12,401 nt of DNA from Nanobdellati archaeon (GTDB lineage: Archaea > EX4484-52 > JAADEF01): positions 1 to 12,401 of the forward strand of contig JALWJP010000141.1 of assembly GCA_026997215.1 (NCBI GenBank), read 5' to 3'. Position numbers and translations under genes: made by a program. The number at the start of each line of letters is the position of its first letter. Position 1 is the stretch's first letter. Positions 5,906 to 12,401 of this stretch are shown in pieces. The notes beneath the pieces are model-generated. The model ran no database searches and was not told the DNA's origin. It saw only the letters and a list, made by a program, of their open reading frames with translations.

Positions 5906-7291
5906 TTATTCCTCACCTTTAAAACCTTTATAGTATCTCTTTTTAGTCTCTGGTTTTAATTTCACTAACTCGTGCTCAGGAATCATACTAAATAACTCCC
6001 ATGCTAATTCTAAACTTTCTTCTATATTCCTGTTCTCATATAAACCTTGTTTAACAAATTTATTTTCAAAAGCTTCCGCGAAATCTAAAAATCTTCTATC
6101 TCTCTGGCTTAAAGCTTCTCTACCTACTATCGCTACTAATCCGCGCAAATCGTTACCTTCAGCATAAGCTGTGTAAAGTTGTTCATACACCTCTTTATGA
6201 TCTTCTCTCGTTTTGCCTTTGCCTATTCCATTATTCATTAACCTACTTAATCCGCGCAACACATCAATAGGAGGATAAATACCTTTTCTGTGTAACTCCC
6301 TTCCTAAAACAATTTGTCCTTCAGTAATATAACCTGTCAGGTCCGGAATTGGATGAGTAATATCATCACCGGGCATAGTTAATATAGGCATCTGTGTTAC
6401 AGATCCTTTTTTACCTTTTATCATACCTGCTCTTTCATAAATAGTTGCAAAATCAGTATACATGTAACCAGGGTAACCTCTTCTACCTGGAATTTCTTGT
6501 CTAGCCGCACCTATTTCACGTAAAGATTCTGCATAATTAGTCATATCTGTTAAAATAACTAAAACATGCATCTCCTTTTCGTATGCTAAATATTCCGCAG
6601 TTGTTAAAGCTAATCGAGGAGTAATAAGACGCTCAGATGCAGGATCGCTTGCTAAATTAAGAAATATAACTGCTCTTTCTAATGCACCTGTTCTTTCAAA
6701 CTCTTTTATGAATTTATGTGCCTCTTCATGAGTTATACCCATAGCAGCAAACACTACTGCAAAACTTTCTTCTTGCCCTTTCACTTTAGCCTGTCTTGCA
6801 ATTTGTAAAGCTAAATCGTTATGTGGCAAACCACTTCCTGAGAATATAGGTAATTTTTGACCTCTCACTAAAGTATGCATAACATCTATGGTAGAAATAC
6901 CTGTTTGAATAAAATCTGCAGGAGGAGTACGAGAATAAGGATTAATCGCACTACCTAAAATATCTACTTTTTCACCTTTAACAATGTCTAATCCTCCATC
7001 TATTACCTCACCTCTTCCATTAAATATTCTTCCTAGCATCTCATCAGAAACTCTTAGTTTAAAAGTGTCTCCTAAAAACCTGACACTGCTTTGTAAACTA
7101 ATACCGGTTGTGTCTTCAAAACTTTGCACTACTACTAAATCCTTACTAGTGTCAAGAACTTGACCCAATTTAACTTCTCCATTTTCAAGTCTAACCTTAA
7201 CAAGTTCTCCGTAACTAACAGCATGAGTCTTCTCCACAAAGATTAAAGGACCTTCTATCCCTCTTATAGTCCTATACTCTTTAAAGCTCAT
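5906..7291 (-). CDS. atpB: A-type ATP synthase subunit B
   Basis: Subunit B is the non-catalytic nucleotide-site partner of subunit A in the A3B3 hexamer. The 461-residue product has normal family length. It starts with the beta-barrel domain (EYRTIRGIEGPLIFV) and contains PPADFIQTGIS and LPIFSGSGLPHNDLA (about residues 147-161). This last segment is the B-subunit version of the P-loop region and lacks a full GxxxxGKT, as expected. Further conserved stretches are ILTDMTNYAESLREI, PGRRGYPGYMYTDFATIYERAG and the C-terminal DRRFLDFAEAFE. The ATG at 7291 lies 6 bases after GGAGGTGA, which itself overlaps the TGA of atpA. Downstream, the LCIB-like pair follows at once in place of the commonly adjacent atpD. 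Nothing suggests it is damaged. Confidence 0.97.
   Translation of the reverse strand: MSFKEYRTIRGIEGPLIFVEKTHAVSYGELVKVRLENGEVKLGQVLDTSKDLVVVQSFEDTTGISLQSSVRFLGDTFKLRVSDEMLGRIFNGRGEVIDGGLDIVKGEKVDILGSAINPYSRTPPADFIQTGISTIDVMHTLVRGQKLPIFSGSGLPHNDLALQIARQAKVKGQEESFAVVFAAMGITHEEAHKFIKEFERTGALERAVIFLNLASDPASERLITPRLALTTAEYLAYEKEMHVLVILTDMTNYAESLREIGAARQEIPGRRGYPGYMYTDFATIYERAGMIKGKKGSVTQMPILTMPGDDITHPIPDLTGYITEGQIVLGRELHRKGIYPPIDVLRGLSRLMNNGIGKGKTREDHKEVYEQLYTAYAEGNDLRGLVAIVGREALSQRDRRFLDFAEAFENKFVKQGLYENRNIEESLELAWELFSMIPEHELVKLKPETKKRYYKGFKGEE
5911..5917 (-). promoter_or_regulatory. Ribosome binding site deciding the start of the first LCIB-like gene
   Basis: GGTGAGG on the minus strand is 6 bases before the ATG at 5904 and lies within the last codons of atpB. 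The GTG inside it at 5914-5916 is therefore an unlikely start. Confidence 0.7.
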
Positions 7292-7305
7292 TTATACTCA
7301 CCTCC

Positions 7306-9048
7306 TCAAATATTAAGTTTCTTTTCTACTTCTTTTATCTCCTCCTCTATAGCCTCTTTAACTTCTTTAACCTTACTTGCATAATCCTTCTCATATCGTA
7401 TCTCTATAATCTTATTCTTAGATTTGATAGATATAATATCTTTGGCTCTTGCTCCCTTTTTAAGTAAATTTTCTGCTTGCTCATTAAACCATAATATCAT
7501 CTCTAACAATTTTTTAGTTTTGTCTACGCTACTATACGCATCAACTTCATCAAAAGCATTCTGTTGTAAAAAGAACTCTCTTATCATCTTTGCTATCTCC
7601 AGTTTAACTTGCTCACTCTCTGGTAAAGCATCGCTACCCACTAACTGCACTATCTCCTGCAATTTTTCCTCTTCTTGTAATAAAGCCATTGCTTTGTTAA
7701 TAAGATTATCCCAATCTTCTCCTGCTTGTTCTCTAAACCAATTAGATAATGTTTCTTTGTACAAGCTATAACTTTGTAACCAGTTAATAGCAGGAAAGTG
7801 TTTTCTGCTTGCTAATTTAGCATCCAAAGCCCAAAAGACCTTTACAATTCTTAAAGTATTCTGTGTAACTGGCTCAGAAAAATCACCACCTGGAGGTGAA
7901 ACAGCACCTATAACTGTAACACTACCTATTTCATCACTTAAAGTAACAACCCTTCCGGCTCTTTCATAAAACTCTGCTAATTTAGATGCCAATCTTGCAG
8001 GATAACCTTCCTCTCCAGGCATCTCCTCCAATCGTGAAGAAATTTCTCTCATTGCCTCTGCCCATCGAGATGTGGAATCAGCCATTAATGCCACATCATA
8101 CCCTTGATCTCTATAATATTCGGCTATAGTAATACCTGTATAAATACTTGCTTCCCTTGCAGCAACAGGCATATTAGAAGTATTAGCTATAAGCACGGTT
8201 CTTTCCATTAATGGTTTGGAGGTATTAGGATCTATTAATTCAGGAAATTCAACCAATACCTCAGTCATCTCATTACCTCTTTCACCACACCCTACATAAA
8301 CAATAACTTGAGCATCAGAATATTTTGCTAAACTTTGTTGCGTAACTGTCTTACCTGATCCAAAAGGACCAGGAATTGCTGCAGTCCCTCCTTTTGCTAA
8401 AGGAAATAGCGCATCCAATATTCTCATACCTGTGAGTAAAGGAACCTCAGGAGGTAATTTTTTAATATATGGTCGTGGTTTTCTAATAGGCCATTTATGC
8501 ATCAACCTCAATTCATAACCATTATCTAGAACACCTATCACTTCTTCAACAGTAAACTTACCTTTTTTTATTTCCTTAATCTTTCCTTCTACTCCTGGAG
8601 GCACCAGTATTTTATGAGTTATAGTCGCTGTTTCTTTAACTTCACCAATTATATCTCCTCCTTTAACATAATCTCCAACTTTCACTAACGGCTTGAAATC
8701 CCATTTAATGTCCCGAGGCAAAGCATTAACTTTAGCACCTCTTTTTATGAAATCACCTTGCATTTCCTGTAACACGCTTAAAGGCCTTTGAATACCGTCA
8801 TATATGGACTTTAAAATTCCAGGTCCTAATTCTACCATCAAAGGTTCATTATAAGTTATCACAGGTTCTCCAGGTTTTAAACCCGTAGTATCTTCATAAA
8901 CCTGAATAATTACTTTATCGCCTTTTATTTGAGTTACCTCCCCCATTAACTCCTCATTACCTACAAAAACAACATCATACATATTAGCTTTGATACCCTC
9001 GGCAACAACAACAGGTCCTGATATTCTATAAATTCTACCTTTTTGCAT
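7306..9048 (-). CDS. atpA: A-type ATP synthase catalytic subunit A
   Basis: Subunit A carries the catalytic ATP sites. The P-loop GPFGSGKT lies at residues 227-234 and the catalytic glutamate in GCGERGNEMTE at residue 256. Other family stretches are ADSTSRWAEAMREIS, GEEGYPARLASKLAEFYERAG and SPPGGDFSEPVTQ. The bulge domain characteristic of V/A-type A subunits (about residues 110-190) precedes the P-loop. The P-loop is uninterrupted and the length (580) is standard, so there is no intein. I choose the ATG at 9048, giving MQKGRIYRISGP; the GTG at 9057 is part of an AAGGTGGTGG ribosome binding site. The gene begins 10 bases after the atpF stop. It ends with a helical, lysine-rich tail, as in homologues. 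Confidence 0.97.
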   Translation of the reverse strand: MQKGRIYRISGPVVVAEGIKANMYDVVFVGNEELMGEVTQIKGDKVIIQVYEDTTGLKPGEPVITYNEPLMVELGPGILKSIYDGIQRPLSVLQEMQGDFIKRGAKVNALPRDIKWDFKPLVKVGDYVKGGDIIGEVKETATITHKILVPPGVEGKIKEIKKGKFTVEEVIGVLDNGYELRLMHKWPIRKPRPYIKKLPPEVPLLTGMRILDALFPLAKGGTAAIPGPFGSGKTVTQQSLAKYSDAQVIVYVGCGERGNEMTEVLVEFPELIDPNTSKPLMERTVLIANTSNMPVAAREASIYTGITIAEYYRDQGYDVALMADSTSRWAEAMREISSRLEEMPGEEGYPARLASKLAEFYERAGRVVTLSDEIGSVTVIGAVSPPGGDFSEPVTQNTLRIVKVFWALDAKLASRKHFPAINWLQSYSLYKETLSNWFREQAGEDWDNLINKAMALLQEEEKLQEIVQLVGSDALPESEQVKLEIAKMIREFFLQQNAFDEVDAYSSVDKTKKLLEMILWFNEQAENLLKKGARAKDIISIKSKNKIIEIRYEKDYASKVKEVKEAIEEEIKEVEKKLNI

Positions 9049-9050
9049 AA

Positions 9051-9060
9051 CCACCACCTT
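9051..9060 (-). promoter_or_regulatory. Ribosome binding site deciding the atpA start
   Basis: AAGGTGGTGG on the minus strand lies 2 bases before the ATG at 9048, with its AAGGTG core 6 bases away. The GTG start at 9057 would be inside this site, and homologues begin at the ATG-encoded sequence. Confidence 0.6.
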
Positions 9061-9373
9061 AAATATTCTCCATATCTATACCTAAAGCGCGTTTCATCAT
9101 GAGTTTTAAACTTTCATCAGTATCTTTATCCTTACTAATAACAAAGACTAAAGGATTAACAGAAGTAATAGATTTATCTTTTAATACCTCTGTTAACATA
9201 TTAAATGCAAATTCCTCTATTATGATAAGTTTATGCTTCTTTTCATAAAGCATGGCATCCATTAATTCATTTACTTTCTTCTTATCCTCTGGTAATATAG
9301 TATGAACATCGCTTATGCCTACTAAATAAAATCCTTTAATAAACCCTTCACTACCTATTACAGCAATAACCAC
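9059..9373 (-). CDS. atpF: A-type ATP synthase subunit F
   Basis: Subunit F is a small Rossmann-like protein bound to the D shaft in the rotor. The 104-residue product has the typical length. It begins VIAVIGSEGFIKGFYLVGI, the usual first strand and glycine loop of this family, and has a central KLIIIEEFAFNML strand-helix unit. The start is a GTG at 9373, 4 bases after GGTGA; that site contains the TGA stop of atpC, so the two genes are tightly coupled. Its place between atpC and atpA is the standard archaeal order. Confidence 0.9.
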   Translation of the reverse strand: MVIAVIGSEGFIKGFYLVGISDVHTILPEDKKKVNELMDAMLYEKKHKLIIIEEFAFNMLTEVLKDKSITSVNPLVFVISKDKDTDESLKLMMKRALGIDMENI

Positions 9374-9377
9374 ACTA

Positions 9378-10304
9378 TCACCTTATAAAAGTTAATCTCC
9401 TTATTGCTTCTTCCTTACTTAAGCCTAGTGCTTTGTATTTTAATACTATTCTTAAATTTATAGCTTGTAATTCCTTAATAAGCAAATAAGCAATAACTGC
9501 ATCAATACTATTAACCTTTCTTTTATAATGATATAAAAAATCTTTTGCCTCACTATGAATTAAACAACATCCCTCGTGAATCTCCTTCTTTGACTTTAAT
9601 TCCTTTATTAATTCTACATCTACGTCCTTGAATAATTCTATTACTTGCTCCTCACTTAGCCCCAAATGTTGAATCTTTAAAAGCAAACTATTAAATTCTA
9701 TTCTTTTCAATATATTCGTTATTTCTGAGGGGTAATTAACCAATAATTTCAAGTAATACTTATAAAGTATAAAAGAAATTTCTCCTAACTTACCTTCCTT
9801 TGAAGCATCTATAATAGAATCGATAACGTATTTTGGAAGTTTAGCTTTTTTAAGCATGCGATAAGGTAAAGACCTATCATAATAATACCTCATAGCATCT
9901 ATGTTAAGAGGTTTAACATCATACAACCAAGGTATTAACTCCTCAAAATTCATCTTCTCTACATCACCTATAAAATATATACGCACATTATTTATGAGAT
10001 ATCTGGTCCACAATGCTTTAAAAACCCCTCTTACTACATCGTCTGTTTTTATGAACCTCAACATTTGATGAAATTCTCCTACTTCTTGTGGAGGTGCATG
10101 TCTGCTAATAAAATCGACGAGCTGGTAGGATGAAAAGTATATAGAATAAGATTCTATTAATTTTTTATAAAGAGGGTCCTTGTCCTGCAACAATATTAAC
10201 ATCTCTCCTGGAGATAAATCTAACATCTTCTCATACTCTTTCTTTCTCAATATAGTCTTACCTCTTGATTTAGCTCGTGTATATAAAAAAGGTGTCTGCA
10301 TCAT
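9378..10304 (-). CDS. atpC: A-type ATP synthase subunit C (rotor adaptor)
   Basis: Subunit C (V-ATPase d homologue) is a helical funnel that joins the membrane c-ring to the D/F shaft. The 308 residues start with YTRAKSRGKTILRKKEY and end with LRIVLKYKALGLSKEEAIRRLTFIR. The latter resembles the family's C-terminal 'NIR.IL..K..GL..E.I...L' pattern. It is somewhat shorter than many archaeal homologues (about 340-350), with no frameshift visible. Identification rests on this pattern and on its position between atpE and atpF. The start overlaps the atpE stop by 4 bases (ATGA), with a second in-frame ATG next to it at 10301. A GGTGG ribosome binding site lies about 10 bases upstream. Confidence 0.88.
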   Translation of the reverse strand: MMQTPFLYTRAKSRGKTILRKKEYEKMLDLSPGEMLILLQDKDPLYKKLIESYSIYFSSYQLVDFISRHAPPQEVGEFHQMLRFIKTDDVVRGVFKALWTRYLINNVRIYFIGDVEKMNFEELIPWLYDVKPLNIDAMRYYYDRSLPYRMLKKAKLPKYVIDSIIDASKEGKLGEISFILYKYYLKLLVNYPSEITNILKRIEFNSLLLKIQHLGLSEEQVIELFKDVDVELIKELKSKKEIHEGCCLIHSEAKDFLYHYKRKVNSIDAVIAYLLIKELQAINLRIVLKYKALGLSKEEAIRRLTFIR

Positions 10305-10879
10305 AACTCATCTACCACCCTTTGTAAAACTCTTTCTTTTAAATCTTCTTTTAAGGAAGAGATCGTAAGATTAATAGATGTTTCTCCTCCTCTCCCGTAA
10401 ACAATTAATCCAAAATTTATTTTGTCATTTTCTTCAACTTTGGCTCCTTTCATTAAAGACTCCACTAATTTTTTATCTTTAGGAGGAACTTCTATCTTTT
10501 CAAATTTCTCTAATTCCTTTGATGCATACTCCAGCATCATCCGATATAAAGAGCGTTTAGTTTTATCATCTAAGTTAGATAATTCGTTTAATGCTTTATC
10601 TATCAATTCATCAATTTTCTTTTTTATCTTTTCCCTATATTGAAGTTTAAGTTGTTGTTCTTGGCCATATATATTCGCACGTGCCCTTTCTTTTTCGCTT
10701 TTCTTAAATGTTTCAAGTTGTTGGGATAACTTTTCTTCCAAATCACTAATTTCCTTTTTTCTTTTTTCTTTCATTTGATTCTTAGCTTCTTCTAAAATCT
10801 TTTCCCTCTCCAATTCTGCCTTACTCAATACATCTCTTTTTAATTTACTAATCTCACCTCTATTAATTACTTCTTCCAT
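10301..10879 (-). CDS. atpE: A-type ATP synthase subunit E (peripheral stalk)
   Basis: Subunit E forms the peripheral stator stalk, usually as a heterodimer with subunit H (G). The 192-residue product has a long charged N-terminal coiled coil (about residues 5-90) of repeated K/E/R. A globular C-terminal half follows, containing a GGETSINLTI strand region. The ATG at 10879 follows GGTGAGGG by 3-4 bases. The 30-base gap to atpK is the largest in this operon. The stop overlaps the atpC start. No gene for the partner subunit H is visible here; it may lie upstream of atpI, outside the window. Confidence 0.88.
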   Translation of the reverse strand: MEEVINRGEISKLKRDVLSKAELEREKILEEAKNQMKEKRKKEISDLEEKLSQQLETFKKSEKERARANIYGQEQQLKLQYREKIKKKIDELIDKALNELSNLDDKTKRSLYRMMLEYASKELEKFEKIEVPPKDKKLVESLMKGAKVEENDKINFGLIVYGRGGETSINLTISSLKEDLKERVLQRVVDEL

Positions 10880-10909
10880 TTTCCCTCACCAATCAAAATA
10901 AAAAAGCGG

Positions 10910-11125
10910 TTACTTAAACAATATCAACAACGCTATAACTAATCCGAAAATTGCTAAAGTTTCTGGCAATACAGTCATAAGCAAACCTTTACCAAAAAAC
11001 TTCTCATCTTCTGCCATTGCTGCTACTGCAGCAGAACCGATATGAGCTTCTGCAATACCTGCTGCGATTGCAGTACTACCTATAGCAATAGATGCTGCTA
11101 GTGCCATTAAACCTGCCTCAGCCAT
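10910..11125 (-). CDS. atpK: A-type ATP synthase proteolipid subunit K (c-ring)
   Basis: The 71-residue protein is a single two-helix hairpin: helix 1 about residues 4-38, a polar loop AEDEKFFGK (38-46), and helix 2 about 47-70. Glu55 in LPETLAIFGL is the ion-binding carboxylate. Helix 1 carries Glu26 and His28 in AGIAEAHIG. Each c-ring subunit would therefore have one ion site, unlike the fused four-helix forms. The ATG at 11125 follows GAGGTGA by 5 bases, and the gene lies 5 bases after atpI. Ion choice (proton or sodium) cannot be settled from this; the glutamine often linked to sodium use is not evident in helix 1. Confidence 0.95.
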   Translation of the reverse strand: MAEAGLMALAASIAIGSTAIAAGIAEAHIGSAAVAAMAEDEKFFGKGLLMTVLPETLAIFGLVIALLILFK

Positions 11126-11130
11126 TTATA

Positions 11131-12401
11131 TCACCTCTTTTTTAATATACCATAAGGACTATACTCTTTACCTCCTCCTTCATAAAACTTTGTGAAAAAC
11201 TCCACATAATGTAATCTCAATGAATGAAGGAAAGGCCCTATAATCCCTAATAATATGTTAAAAGTATGACCGATTAAGAATAAAATAATTGCAGCGACAT
11301 ACCCTCCAATACTACCCGATTCCACAAATCTTTCTACAAAGACATTAATAACATAAGCAATAGCTATGGAACTTAATCCTACTGCCCCTAATCTCGCATA
11401 AGAAAGTACATTGCTCAAAATGCCTGGCAATTCGAAGATACCTTTAAGACCTTCGCCCGCATAGATTAAAGCTATAGAAAAGATTAAAAGTATGTAAGCA
11501 AAGTACTTATGATAACTAGGTAAGTTCTCTAAATATCCGTAAATTAAATAACCAATGCTTATTTGTAAAAGAATCCAACTAAATTTCTCAGTAATGGCAT
11601 GCTTATATTCCTTATATCTTATTTGTTGATAAATACCTAATAGCAAACCTAAATTTATATGAATAAGACCAAAAAGAATGCTAATCCCTATGAGTTCCTT
11701 AATCTCATGCATTCTATGTAATACAGGATGAAACTCATATCCAAATATGCTTTCGAATCCAAAAAATTCTCCAAAAAGTAAACCAAAAAAGATACTTGAT
11801 GCAGAAGATAAAAGCATCACCTTTGCAAGATTGTTCATTATACTACCCCTAGGAGTTTTTATCTTTAAAAGATAAGCAAAAATACCTAATACTAAACCAT
11901 AACCTATATCACCAAGAATAAAACCGTAAAAAAGAGGGAATGTAAAAAACATGAGTACAGTAGGATCTATATATCGATATTTAGGCAAAGCATAAATATC
12001 AAGAAATACTTTAAAAGGATTAACATATCGTGTGTGCTCTATCTTCACAGGTACTTCCTCTCCCTTCTCAACTTCCCTTATTTCTATAAAAACGTTAGGG
12101 CTAATTTTGGATAAAGATTTTAATAATTTATCCTTATCTTTACACGGGATATAACCACTTACATAAAAAAGGCTTCTTGACTCTCTAAATTTATCTATTT
12201 GGGTGTATTTATTTACAATATGTTCAAGCGAGACAAGCAAATTCTCTAATTCCTCTTGTCTTGATTTATACTCTTTTTGCACTTTTTCCTCTAATTCTTT
12301 TAATTCGTAAATCAAACTTGCCCTTTCTTTCACAACTTTGTCTAAAATCTCTTTAGTTGTATTGCCGTATTTAAGTAAATAATCAACTATATCATAGATA
12401 T
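11131..12401 (-). CDS. atpI: A-type ATP synthase membrane subunit I (a-subunit), partial at the 5' end
   Basis: Subunit I is the stator that feeds ions to the c-ring. The frame stays open past the GTG at 12333 to the end of the window, reading YDIVDYLLKYGNTTKEIL before it. The start is thus outside, and about 423 residues are visible of an expected 600-700. The visible part has the end of the cytoplasmic coiled-coil arm, a SGYIPCKDKDKLL segment, and a membrane domain of about seven to eight helices. LSYARLGAVGLSS holds the essential arginine (codon 11392-11394). The family C-terminal stretch HSLRLHYVEFFTKFYEGGGKEY follows. Its stop is 5 bases before atpK. The promoter and any gene upstream, such as subunit H, lie beyond the window. 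Confidence 0.95.
   Translation of the reverse strand, partial: IYDIVDYLLKYGNTTKEILDKVVKERASLIYELKELEEKVQKEYKSRQEELENLLVSLEHIVNKYTQIDKFRESRSLFYVSGYIPCKDKDKLLKSLSKISPNVFIEIREVEKGEEVPVKIEHTRYVNPFKVFLDIYALPKYRYIDPTVLMFFTFPLFYGFILGDIGYGLVLGIFAYLLKIKTPRGSIMNNLAKVMLLSSASSIFFGLLFGEFFGFESIFGYEFHPVLHRMHEIKELIGISILFGLIHINLGLLLGIYQQIRYKEYKHAITEKFSWILLQISIGYLIYGYLENLPSYHKYFAYILLIFSIALIYAGEGLKGIFELPGILSNVLSYARLGAVGLSSIAIAYVINVFVERFVESGSIGGYVAAIILFLIGHTFNILLGIIGPFLHSLRLHYVEFFTKFYEGGGKEYSPYGILKKR

Noticed and set aside
7424..7771. 115-codon plus-strand frame within atpA
   Set aside because: Antisense to conserved atpA sequence; leucine/serine-rich translation typical of a shadow frame.
7306..9048. Intein in the atpA P-loop region, common in archaeal A subunits
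   Set aside because: The sequence runs uninterrupted through GPFGSGKT and the protein has standard length.
10422..10643. 73-codon plus-strand frame within atpE
   Set aside because: Antisense to the coiled coil of subunit E; no independent signal.
1..12401. CRISPR arrays, tRNA or rRNA genes, insertion sequences
   Set aside because: I saw no regularly spaced direct repeats, cloverleaf sequences, rRNA-like stretches or transposase motifs. Coding density leaves almost no non-coding space.

Overview
The window reads as AT-rich archaeal chromosomal DNA (roughly one-third G+C by eye). The archaeal assignment rests on an A-type ATP synthase operon with the I-K-E-C-F-A-B-D gene set, GGTGA-type ribosome binding sites, and one gene with a TATA-like box placed for leaderless transcription. 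A secreted protein with short 'DADADPxNELQ' and 'CLxGECKTSW' blocks recalls proteins of small-genome archaea (DPANN) and candidate-phylum bacteria, so a DPANN-like or other uncultivated archaeon is my guess. This is not proven.

Left part, plus strand (1-3128): the 3' part of an amino-type (TSPPY) DNA methyltransferase; a small winged-helix protein (816-1082) that has no ATG, GTG or TTG start; rtcA (RNA 3'-phosphate cyclase), which overlaps the small gene; and a separately promoted exported cysteine-rich protein. The first three look co-transcribed.

Right part, minus strand (3131-12401): a compact operon read from right to left. Its order is atpI (5' end beyond the window), atpK, atpE, atpC, atpF, atpA, atpB, then two paralogous genes, then atpD, then a divergent orotate-phosphoribosyltransferase-like gene. 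Stops and starts overlap or lie within a few bases from atpE onward, and most Shine-Dalgarno sites sit inside the stop region of the preceding gene. Several start codons were moved downstream to match these sites.

The most interesting item is the gene pair at 4356-5126 and 5137-5904, between atpB and atpD. Both proteins carry the sequence pattern of the LCIB / CGHR (theta-type) carbonic-anhydrase-like family: C-x-D, then a GG/GA...G block with HHxP, then HIG, then R-x-G, then CGA. Their placement inside the rotor/stator operon suggests a link between CO2/bicarbonate chemistry and the ion-translocating ATPase. I know of no such arrangement, but the two proteins diverge from each other, and the Arg of the classical beta-CA CxDxR motif is absent from that position in both. 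Activity is therefore open.
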